Shown: positions 1 through 4,674 of the stretch, one piece after another
Layout: every line of letters starts with the position of its first letter
Numbering within the stretch: position 1 is the first letter of the stretch
Source: an uncultured Oscillibacter sp.
Lineage (GTDB): Bacteria; Bacillota; Clostridia; Oscillospirales; Oscillospiraceae
Assembly: GCA_902476875.1 (NCBI GenBank)
Contig: CABSFC010000131.1
Span: 1-6,221 of the forward strand
Direction: 5' to 3'
DNA: 6,221 bases
Notes under the pieces: model-generated
What the model was told of the DNA's origin: nothing
Seen by the model: only the letters and a program-made list of their open reading frames with translations
Databases searched by the model: none
Made by a program: the position numbers and the translations under genes

Positions 1-667
1 TGGCGCCCTCGATGATGCCGGGGATGTCCGCCATGACGAAGCTGACGCCCTCGTCTACCCACACCACGCCCAGGTTGGGGAACAGGGTGGTGAAGTGGTA
101 GTTGGCGATCTTGGGTTGGGCCTTGGACACCACGCTCAAAAGGGTGGACTTGCCCACGTTGGGGAAGCCGATGAGGCCCACATCCGCCAGGAGCTTCAGC
201 TCCAGGACGACGTCGTGGCTCTCGCCGGGGAGGCCCGCCTTGGCGAAGCGGGGCACCTGCCGGGTGGGGGTTGCGAAGTGCATGTTGCCCCAGCCGCCCC
301 GTCCGCCCTTGCACAGGACGAAGGGCTCCTTGTCGGACATGTCCTTGATGATGGCGTTGGTCTCGGCGTCCCGCACCAGGGTGCCCCGGGGGACGCGGAT
401 AATCAGGTCCTGTCCGTCCTTGCCGGACTTCCGGGCGCCCTGGCCGTCCATGCCGTTGGGGGCCACGTATTTGCGCTTATAGCGGAAGTCCATCAGGGTG
501 GACATGTTGTCGTCCACCTGCAAAATAATGGAGCCGCCCTTACCGCCGTCGCCGCCGTCGGGGCCGCCGGCCGCCACGTATTTCTCCCGGTGGAAAGCCA
601 CCACGCCGTTGCCGCCGTTGCCGGCGCGGACGGTGATGCGGGCCTTGTCGATGAATGAAGTTGCCAT
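1..667 (-). CDS. obgE: Obg family ribosome-associated GTPase, C-terminus outside window
   Basis: Obg is an essential GTPase of 50S subunit maturation and stress control. Only the first 222 residues are here; the family is usually about 430, so the rest of the G domain and any C-terminal domain lie beyond the left edge. The protein starts MATSFIDKARITVRAGNGG, the typical Obg opening. Residues 1-158 form the glycine-rich Obg fold (GGPDGGDGGKGG, then GKGGRGGWGN near 119-128). The GTPase domain follows, with the P-loop GFPNVGKS at 167-174, switch I FTT at 192-194 and the G3 motif DIPG at 214-217. The start at 667 is set by the family N-terminus and by GAGAGG six bases upstream. The frame is intact to base 1. 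Its own promoter lies just upstream. In most Bacillota this gene follows rpmA, but here xre and vanY intervene. Confidence 0.97.
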   Translation of the reverse strand, partial: MATSFIDKARITVRAGNGGNGVVAFHREKYVAAGGPDGGDGGKGGSIILQVDDNMSTLMDFRYKRKYVAPNGMDGQGARKSGKDGQDLIIRVPRGTLVRDAETNAIIKDMSDKEPFVLCKGGRGGWGNMHFATPTRQVPRFAKAGLPGESHDVVLELKLLADVGLIGFPNVGKSTLLSVVSKAQPKIANYHFTTLFPNLGVVWVDEGVSFVMADIPGIIEGA

Positions 668-718
668 TGTGTACCTCTCGTATTCCAAATCTCGGTGATA
701 GATTCTCCAATTTCGTCC

Positions 719-747
719 ATTTTAACGAAAATAAGAGGACACGTCAA
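719..747 (-). promoter_or_regulatory. Sigma-A-type promoter of obgE
   Basis: On the minus strand TTGACG (747-742) and TAAAAT (724-719) are separated by exactly 17 bases. The start of transcription would fall near 712, giving a leader of about 45 bases before the obgE ATG at 667. This gives obgE a promoter independent of both the ribosomal protein operon and vanY. The -35 box lies in a 13-bp sequence that recurs at the vanY promoter. The assignment rests on sequence match only. Confidence 0.75.
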
Positions 748-755
748 GATAAATA
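743..755. repeat. 13-bp direct repeat, copy 1 (obgE promoter)
   Basis: The plus strand reads GTCAAGATAAATA here and again, identically and in the same orientation, at 1848-1860. On the minus strand each copy supplies TTGAC of a -35 box plus the AT-rich bases directly upstream. The two copies are 1105 bp apart and enclose the whole vanY gene. Confidence 0.8.
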
Positions 756-770
756 CACCAAAAAGAGCGG

Positions 771-1724
771 TCAGAGGCGAACTGTGACGATGAAGCCGTC
801 TACATTGTTCCCGGAGAGGGCATACGCCCGCCCGTCGGGGACGTACAAGGCGTCCGCACCGCAGAAGTAGAACGCATAGGTCTGCCCGCCGTACGCTGTG
901 TACAGATGCTCCCCGTCCCAGGGGTATTGCCTCAGGAGATCCATGTACTCCTCCAGGCAGAGGCCGCGCTCCGCCATCAGCGGCGCGTGGGGCAGGCCCA
1001 CATAGCGGTAGTGCCAGGACTCGGCCCCGATGCCGGTCAGGGCCTCCTTGTCCGCCGGATAGCGGAGGACGAAGCCGTACTCCACGGCGTGGTCCGCGAT
1101 CCACTGGTAATCGCCGGCGCCGTCAAAGGTGCCGCTGGCACCGCTGTCAGGGTAGTAGAGCGCCAGATCCACGGCATAGCCGGTGTGGTGCTCGCTGCCG
1201 CCGGGCTGGGAGACATACCGCCGGGCGTGCTCCAGGCCGTTGGCCGTGGCGGACTGGTCGAACAGGTGCCGCTGAAATTCCTCCGTCCGATAGCCCGCCA
1301 CCACGTTGACACGCTTGGACCCGCCCTGGGCCGTGAAGTCCGCCAGCAGTGCGTTCAGGGCCTCCATGGCCTCCGGGGCCAGCTGGACAGTGCCGTCCCG
1401 GACGAAATAGCTGTCGTTTTTCGCCTCCAGCACATGGACCAGGGGCTGGTCCTCCGGGAAGACATAGGGGCAGCTGTTGCTGACCAGGATCAGCGGGCCG
1501 CTGTGGATGTCGCCGTCCTCCGGCCGCAGGCCATCCGGGATCGCGCCGCCGTCTGCCAGGGAGGCCGCGGGTTCCGCGGCGGGAGCCGGGGGGACCGCCG
1601 GAGCGGCGGAAGCCATGCTCCGCCGGCCAAGGAAAACGCCCAAAAGCAGAAACAGCAGGCAGGCGGCGGGGAAGAGCAGGGGACTGCGCCGCCTCCGGCG
1701 GCGGGATGGAGCTTGTGTGGGCAT
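771..1724 (-). CDS. VanY-type D-alanyl-D-alanine carboxypeptidase (peptidase M15B), membrane anchored
   Basis: This is a predicted zinc D,D-carboxypeptidase that removes the terminal D-Ala from peptidoglycan stem peptides outside the membrane. With the start at 1724 it has 317 residues. Residues 8-13 are six arginines, followed by a hydrophobic segment at about 15-33 (signal anchor) and an Ala/Pro-rich linker at about 38-60. The catalytic domain carries GYRTEEF (144-150, substrate-binding Arg146), SEHHTGYAVD (177-186; zinc ligands His179 and Asp186) and ESWHYRYVG (235-243; catalytic Glu235, ligand His238). A tail of about 50 residues follows, ending SGNNVDGFIVTVRL. The start at 1724 has GAGGTG six bases upstream. 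An upstream in-frame ATG at 1769 would put an implausible polar extension before the anchor. The leader contains a small hairpin (1747-1763). The gene diverges from xre. It could be a vancomycin-type resistance accessory, but no van cluster is present, so general wall remodelling is likelier. Confidence 0.9.
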   Translation of the reverse strand: MPTQAPSRRRRRRSPLLFPAACLLFLLLGVFLGRRSMASAAPAVPPAPAAEPAASLADGGAIPDGLRPEDGDIHSGPLILVSNSCPYVFPEDQPLVHVLEAKNDSYFVRDGTVQLAPEAMEALNALLADFTAQGGSKRVNVVAGYRTEEFQRHLFDQSATANGLEHARRYVSQPGGSEHHTGYAVDLALYYPDSGASGTFDGAGDYQWIADHAVEYGFVLRYPADKEALTGIGAESWHYRYVGLPHAPLMAERGLCLEEYMDLLRQYPWDGEHLYTAYGGQTYAFYFCGADALYVPDGRAYALSGNNVDGFIVTVRL

Positions 1725-1822
1725 GGCTGTCACCTCATTGGTCTGGAAAGTGCGGTTCACTTTTAACACGCTGGCGAGGACGAAATTGTTCCCTCATACT
1801 CGATTTAGTCATCTTTGGAATA

Positions 1823-1852
1823 ATCTTAGCAGGTCCGGCATGATACTGTCAA
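1823..1852 (-). promoter_or_regulatory. Promoter of the vanY-type gene
   Basis: On the minus strand a perfect TTGACA (1852-1847) is followed after 18 bases by TAAGAT (1828-1823). Transcription would start near 1816, inside the left arm of the inverted repeat, leaving a leader of about 90 bases. The -35 sits in the second copy of the 13-bp repeat. No equally convincing plus-strand promoter for xre was found in this intergenic region. Confidence 0.6.
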
Positions 1853-1860
1853 GATAAATA
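1848..1860. repeat. 13-bp direct repeat, copy 2 (vanY promoter)
   Basis: Identical to the copy at 743-755 and in the same orientation. It overlaps the vanY -35 box and the first bases of the right operator arm. Beyond the 13 bases the flanks of the two copies differ. Confidence 0.8.
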
Positions 1861-1884
1861 TTCTAAAGATGACTAGGTGAGGGC

Positions 1885-2124
1885 ATGAAACTGAATCCTT
1901 ACGATGAAAAGCTGAATGTGGCAGGGACTTATGTGCGGGCGCTGCGGTTGGAGCGGGGACTGTCCCAGGAGCAGCTGGCGGCCAAACTGCAATTGCTGGG
2001 ATACAGCATCGGGCAAAAGGCCATCAGCCGGATGGAGACAGGGGACCGGGTGGTGGCGGATTACGAGCTGCTGCTGTTGGCCCAGGCGCTGGGCGTGTCG
2101 CCGCTGCAACTGCTGGGGCAATAA
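1885..2124 (+). CDS. Small Cro/C1-type (XRE) helix-turn-helix regulator
   Basis: This is a 79-residue, single-domain DNA-binding protein and the only well-supported plus-strand gene here. The HTH_3-type fold spans almost the whole protein. It has the scaffold helix ending LRLERGLSQEQLAAKL (about 20-35), the recognition helix region GQKAISRMETGDR (43-55) and the closing hydrophobic helix YELLLLAQALGVSPLQLL. There is no sensor or multimerisation domain beyond this, so ligand sensing is not evident. The ATG at 1885 has AGGTGA four bases upstream. The gene diverges from vanY across a 160-bp region with a long inverted repeat and converges on rpmA at a shared terminator. A likely role is repression of vanY and of itself, which is inference from position. 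The natural signal is unknown. Confidence 0.88.
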   Translation: MKLNPYDEKLNVAGTYVRALRLERGLSQEQLAAKLQLLGYSIGQKAISRMETGDRVVADYELLLLAQALGVSPLQLLGQ

Positions 2125-2125
2125 A

Positions 2126-2158
2126 AAAACCGCTCTGGCTGATGGCCAGAGCGGTTTT
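2126..2158. terminator. Bidirectional intrinsic terminator between xre and rpmA
   Basis: A perfect 14-bp stem (2126-2139 with 2145-2158) closes a 5-base loop. Read on the minus strand it is followed by a run of seven T and ends the rplU-prp-rpmA operon just after the rpmA stop at 2165. On the plus strand it begins 1 base after the xre stop and ends in TTTTCC, a weaker T-tract. It isolates the ribosomal protein operon from xre, vanY and obgE. Confidence 0.93.
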
Positions 2159-2164
2159 CCTTGT

Positions 2165-2446
2165 TTATTCAGCCTCGTAAACGCAGGCCTGCTTGCGATC
2201 CTTGCCCAGGCGCTCGAAACGGAGCACGCCGTCCGCCTTGGCGAACAGGGTGTCGTCAGTGCCGATACCAACGTTCTTGCCGGGATGGATGCGGGTGCCG
2301 CGCTGGCGGACCAGAATGTTGCCAGCCTTGACGAACTGGCCGTCCGCGCGCTTGGGACCCAGGCGCTTGGACTCGGAGTCACGGCCGTTCTTGGTGGAGC
2401 CGCCGCCCTTCTTGTGGGCGAAGAACTGAAGACCAATACGAATCAT
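2165..2446 (-). CDS. rpmA: 50S ribosomal protein L27 with Prp-cleavable N-terminal extension
   Basis: L27 sits near the peptidyl-transferase centre, and its mature N-terminus reaches towards the P site. With the start at 2446 the precursor has 93 residues. It opens MIRIGLQFF and then AHKKGGGSTKNGRDSESKRLG, the conserved mature start. In Staphylococcus and other Bacillota, Prp cuts such an extension after the FF of LQFF, here between Phe9 and Ala10. The later motifs RADGQFVKAGNILVRQRGT and HPGKNVGIGTDDTLFA are standard L27. An in-frame ATG at 2458 abuts the GAAAGG Shine-Dalgarno and so cannot use it. The ATG at 2446 stands 11-12 bases from it and gives the usual family length. It is the last gene of the rplU-prp-rpmA operon. 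Confidence 0.97.
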   Translation of the reverse strand: MIRIGLQFFAHKKGGGSTKNGRDSESKRLGPKRADGQFVKAGNILVRQRGTRIHPGKNVGIGTDDTLFAKADGVLRFERLGKDRKQACVYEAE

Positions 2447-2489
2447 GATACGGACCATCCTTTCTGAAAGATTTTAGAATGGGGAGGAA

Positions 2490-2822
2490 TTATTCTTCCT
2501 CCAGAACTTCGATGTTGTCGGGATACTCGTCATGGAGTTCGGCGAAGTAGACCATCAGCCCCGCCAGAAGCGCCTGACAGGTGCTTTCAGCCGTGGGAGC
2601 CAGACCCCCGGGCAGGCGGAGGGAGATGGACGCGTCGTCCTCCCGGACCTTGACGGACGCCGCAAGGCCCAGCACGTCGTTGATGGTGGCCTCCACCAGG
2701 CGGATGGCGCTGGTGATGCCCGCGCAGACGATGTCCGCGCCCGCCTCGGCGTAGCCGCTGTGGCCTCTGGAGTCAAAGCCGGTGATCCGGTTGTTCTCCA
2801 TGCGGAAGGTGATCGTCGTCAT
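2490..2822 (-). CDS. prp: Ribosomal processing cysteine protease Prp
   Basis: Prp removes the N-terminal extension of L27, a step needed for working ribosomes in Bacillota that have the extended L27. The 110-residue product is of typical length. It contains GHSGYAEAGADIVCAGIT, where His21 and Cys33 occupy the positions of the catalytic pair of the family. The gene lies between rplU and rpmA, its classic place (ysxB position), three bases after the rplU stop and 43 bases before the rpmA start. There is no proper Shine-Dalgarno: only AAGG, one base from the ATG. Translation therefore probably depends on ribosomes finishing rplU, which would keep the protease level below that of the ribosomal proteins. 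The L27 substrate with a matching site is encoded next door. Confidence 0.95.
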   Translation of the reverse strand: MTTITFRMENNRITGFDSRGHSGYAEAGADIVCAGITSAIRLVEATINDVLGLAASVKVREDDASISLRLPGGLAPTAESTCQALLAGLMVYFAELHDEYPDNIEVLEEE

Positions 2823-2825
2823 GCC

Positions 2826-3137
2826 TTAGACGGAGATCTTGCCGATCTCGACCTTGGTGTAAGGCTGGCGATGGCCCTGACGCTTGCGGTAACCCTTCTT
2901 GGCGTTGTACTTGAAGATGCGGATCTTCTTGCCCTTGCCGTTCTTGACGATTTTGGCCTCCACGGAAGCGCCCGCCACAACGGGGGTGCCGAAGGTGGCC
3001 TTCTCGCCGTCGATGATGGCCAGGACCTGGTCGAACTTGACGGTGTCGCCGGCTTCCTGGTCCAGCTTCTCGATGTAGACCACGTCGCCCTCAGCGACCT
3101 TGTACTGCTTGCCGCCGGTCACGATGATTGCGTTCAT
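2826..3137 (-). CDS. rplU: 50S ribosomal protein L21
   Basis: L21 is a 23S rRNA-binding protein of the large subunit. With the start at 3137 it has 103 residues, the usual size. It opens MNAIIVTGGKQYKVAEGD, close to the family consensus, and carries the basic RNA-binding stretch GKGKKIRIFKYNAKKGYRKRQGHRQPYT in its C-terminal half, the family signature region. An in-frame ATG at 3158 would add seven residues, but it overlaps the AAGGAG (3155-3150) that must serve as Shine-Dalgarno, so 3137 is preferred in spite of a long 12-base spacer. It is the first gene of the rplU-prp-rpmA operon, with its own strong promoter and leader. Confidence 0.97.
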   Translation of the reverse strand: MNAIIVTGGKQYKVAEGDVVYIEKLDQEAGDTVKFDQVLAIIDGEKATFGTPVVAGASVEAKIVKNGKGKKIRIFKYNAKKGYRKRQGHRQPYTKVEIGKISV

Positions 3138-3159
3138 TACTTGATTCAACTCCTTCATT

Positions 3160-3218
3160 TACGGGCTCGCTGTCGGGGGCGATGCCATCGGCATACTTTT
3201 AGACCCATTCAAAGCGGC
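3160..3218 (-). ncRNA. Candidate ribosomal protein L21 leader RNA
   Basis: Transcripts from the rplU promoter begin near 3218 and carry about 80 bases before the ATG. Within this lies a perfect hairpin, AUGCC-GAU-GGCAU (3194-3182). An outer helix can form between GGGU (3206-3203) and GCCC (3166-3163), enclosing the CCCCGACAGCGA segment. Position and layout agree with the L21 leader family known upstream of rplU in Bacillota, which is thought to mediate autoregulation by L21. The family match is from memory and is not a covariance search. Confidence 0.5.
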
Positions 3219-3224
3219 TTATCA

Positions 3225-3253
3225 AGTATATCAGCGGAATTTCAAAATGTCAA
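3225..3253 (-). promoter_or_regulatory. Strong sigma-A-type promoter of rplU-prp-rpmA
   Basis: On the minus strand TTGACA (3253-3248) and TATACT (3230-3225) are separated by exactly 17 bases, one mismatch from full consensus. It lies in an AT-rich patch that stands out from the GC-rich genes. It fits the high expression expected for ribosomal protein genes and makes the operon independent of luxS upstream. Confidence 0.88.
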
Positions 3254-3416
3254 CGATTTTTCGGAAGAAAGTTACAGAAGAAAAAATATGGAACTTATCA
3301 CAGCGAAGAAAAAACGTATGGTGCGCAATGCGTAAAATTTCCTACGCGCATATTTTTGCTCTAAAGCGGTCTTCTGTTCCCACCGCTCCCGCTTCCGTTT
3401 CTGCTTTTCCGCCCGC
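3254..3416. other. luxS-rplU spacer, AT-rich, no gene seen
   Basis: No ORF here has family character. On the minus strand, downstream of luxS, there are two modest hairpins: AGCGGT/ACCGCT (3387-3365, 11-base loop) and GCGTA/TACGC (3347-3330). Six T (3314-3309) lie about 15 bases beyond the second hairpin, too far for a normal intrinsic terminator. How the luxS transcript ends is therefore unclear, and some read-through into rplU is possible. Confidence 0.4.
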
Positions 3417-3878
3417 TCAGTCATAGGCCAGCCGGTCCACGGTCCAGTCCGCGATCAGCGCCGCATACCATTTGCAGACCGCCTTTCCGGCGTCCACGTC
3501 AAGGTTAACATAATTTCCGCACTCCGCCGGGCTCTTCCCGGGCATCTCGCCCGTGAACGATGCCGCGGCGGCGAAGACCCGCTTCAACAGCTCCACGGCC
3601 TCCGCCAGAGACAGCAGCCGCTCATCGAACAGGAAGTAGAATCCGGTCTGGCACCCCATGGGGCCGAAGTAGACGACGGCGTCCTTGCGGTCGGAGTTCC
3701 GCAGCAGCGTGGCGATCAGGTGCTCGACGGAGTGCATTTCGCTGTTGCTCAGCAGCTCTCCGGTGTTGGGCTTTTTGAACCGCAGGTCAAAGGTCACGAC
3801 GTCCCCGTCCCGGCGGGAGAGGTAGAGGCCGGGGACCAGTCTGTTGTGGTCCACGGTAAAGCTTGCGATGCGCTCCAT
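3417..3878 (-). CDS. luxS: S-ribosylhomocysteine lyase LuxS
   Basis: LuxS splits S-ribosylhomocysteine into homocysteine and 4,5-dihydroxy-2,3-pentanedione, the precursor of autoinducer-2. It is a cytosolic metalloenzyme that works as a homodimer. The 153-residue protein is of normal length. The metal site is visible as HSVEH (His49, His53) and ECGNY (Cys120), with the catalytic Glu52 inside the first motif. The catalytic cysteine lies in GPMGCQTGFY (Cys76). VDHNRLVPGLYLSR at 9-22 is the usual N-terminal signature. The ATG at 3878 lies one base after the mtnN TGA, with AGGAGG nine bases upstream inside mtnN, so the pair is translationally coupled. MtnN makes its substrate. No AI-2 receptor or lsr-type importer gene is in the window, so a purely metabolic role is as likely as signalling. 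Confidence 0.97.
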   Translation of the reverse strand: MERIASFTVDHNRLVPGLYLSRRDGDVVTFDLRFKKPNTGELLSNSEMHSVEHLIATLLRNSDRKDAVVYFGPMGCQTGFYFLFDERLLSLAEAVELLKRVFAAAASFTGEMPGKSPAECGNYVNLDVDAGKAVCKWYAALIADWTVDRLAYD

Positions 3879-3879
3879 G

Positions 3880-4566
3880 TCAGACCGCCTCCTTCTGCAG
3901 CTCCAGCGCCAGGGGCAGCAGGACGCCGCCCAGGTTTTCCAGCGCCTGACCGAAGTCGAAGTACTCCTCCGCGTTGTTCTCCCGGAACAGGTGGTCGGAC
4001 ACGGACTTCAGCGCCGCGAACCTGACGCCGTTCCGCAGGCACACCTGGGCGATGGCGCAGCCCTCCATCTCCACCAGCAGGGGGGAGAAGGTGTCCCGAA
4101 TCCACTCCGCCCGGGGGCACTTGACGGCGAACCAGTCCCCGGTGGCCACCCGGCCGGTGGAGGCGGCGACGCCCAGGGATTTCAGAATCTCCACGCACCG
4201 CTCCGGCGCCCAGGTGGGGAACGCCAGCTGGTTGACGGTGGAGACCATGCCCACGGGGTCGCCGATGGCGGTGGTGTCCACGTCGTGCTGGATGAACTCC
4301 GACGGCACCACCAGACTTCCGGTGGCTAGGTCCGTGGCGCAGCCCGCCACGCCGGCGTTTAAAATCAGGTCCACGCCGTACCGCAGGCAGAAGATCTCCG
4401 CCGCCATGGCGGCGTTGACCTTGCTGATGCCGCCGGCGCAGGCCAGGATGTCCGGCGCGACCTCAAAAAACGGCACGCCGGAGACGGTCTCAAAGGGCTC
4501 CAGCTCCCTGGCGCCGGGCAGCGCGTGCAGCTCCGACACCATGGCAAATTGCAATCCGATTTTCAT
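3880..4566 (-). CDS. mtnN: 5'-methylthioadenosine/S-adenosylhomocysteine nucleosidase
   Basis: MtnN (Pfs) hydrolyses S-adenosylhomocysteine to adenine and S-ribosylhomocysteine, and methylthioadenosine to adenine and methylthioribose. It relieves product inhibition of methyltransferases. With the start at 4566 the protein has 228 residues. The catalytic and binding residues are at Glu12 (AMVSE), Glu168 (VEMEGCAIA) and Asp191 (KSVSDH). The nucleoside phosphorylase fold signature ILNAGVAGCATDLATGSLVVP is at 68-88. ATG codons stand at 4569 and 4566. The second is preferred because AAGGAG is then seven bases away and the N-terminus MKIGLQFAM aligns with the E. coli enzyme start. It has its own promoter and a hairpin leader and is co-transcribed with luxS. 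Its sequence differs from the E. coli type in the middle but is complete. Confidence 0.95.
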   Translation of the reverse strand: MKIGLQFAMVSELHALPGARELEPFETVSGVPFFEVAPDILACAGGISKVNAAMAAEIFCLRYGVDLILNAGVAGCATDLATGSLVVPSEFIQHDVDTTAIGDPVGMVSTVNQLAFPTWAPERCVEILKSLGVAASTGRVATGDWFAVKCPRAEWIRDTFSPLLVEMEGCAIAQVCLRNGVRFAALKSVSDHLFRENNAEEYFDFGQALENLGGVLLPLALELQKEAV

Positions 4567-4582
4567 CATATGGCTCCTTACC

Positions 4583-4612
4583 CGGCGTCCGGCAGAGCTC
4601 TGCCGAACGCCG
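4583..4612 (-). promoter_or_regulatory. Strong hairpin in the mtnN-luxS leader
   Basis: This is a 30-base near-perfect palindrome centred on GAGCTC, with 14 of 15 pairs Watson-Crick and the remaining one a G-U pair in the minus-strand RNA. It lies after the predicted transcription start (about 4629) and ends three bases before the AAGGAG of mtnN. There is no T-run after it, so it is not a terminator. It could tune translation start, stabilise the mRNA or be a DNA operator. No known SAM or SAH riboswitch pattern was recognised. Confidence 0.6.
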
Positions 4613-4635
4613 CAGAATGTGAACTACCTGTTTGG

Positions 4636-4664
4636 AGTATAGCACGGAAGCGCCGCCGGAGCAA
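4636..4664 (-). promoter_or_regulatory. Extended -10 promoter of mtnN-luxS
   Basis: On the minus strand TTGCTC (4664-4659) and TATACT (4641-4636) are separated by 17 bases, and TGC directly before the -10 makes an extended -10 element that offsets the weaker -35. It begins just after the mnmM stop. Transcription would start near 4629, about 63 bases before the mtnN ATG. Confidence 0.75.
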
Positions 4665-4674
4665 CGCTGAACCG

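Larger units (their letters stand above)
1806..1875. promoter_or_regulatory. Inverted-repeat operator candidate between xre and vanY
   Basis: The left arm (1806-1824) begins TAGTCATCTTT and the right arm (1857-1875) ends AAAGATGACTA. The two 19-base arms match as reverse complements at 17 of 19 positions, with the first 11 perfect. Their core centres are about 59 bp apart. The left arm overlaps the vanY -10 box and probable transcription start. The right arm lies just upstream of the vanY -35 and next to the xre ribosome binding site. This arrangement fits binding of a dimeric regulator, most simply the neighbouring XRE protein, controlling both genes. Binding is inferred; only the repeat is seen. 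Confidence 0.65.

Noticed and set aside
493..1104. 203-residue minus-strand ORF across the vanY/obgE junction
   Set aside because: Out of frame with both genes; its end is the Obg N-terminus read in another frame and its start is Arg/Pro-rich noise. The real obgE frame begins at 667.
906..1766. 286-residue plus-strand ORF opposite vanY
   Set aside because: Antisense to a gene with complete catalytic motifs; composition is typical of GC-rich shadow frames and it has no family motif.
681..1822. Second shared word TATTCCAAA in the obgE leader (681-689) and vanY leader (reverse complement at 1814-1822)
   Set aside because: Only 9 bases, opposite orientation relative to the genes and different distance from the promoters; easily chance.
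2532..3335. 267-residue plus-strand ORF opposite prp, rplU and the leader
   Set aside because: It runs over two conserved genes and an intergenic region, with no recognisable domain; an antisense artefact.
3309..3347. Intrinsic terminator of luxS
   Set aside because: The five-pair hairpin is weak and the T-run lies about 15 bases away from it.
4567..4635. SAM or SAH riboswitch before mtnN
   Set aside because: A single hairpin in a leader of about 60 bases, with no recognisable riboswitch core; kept only as an unassigned hairpin.
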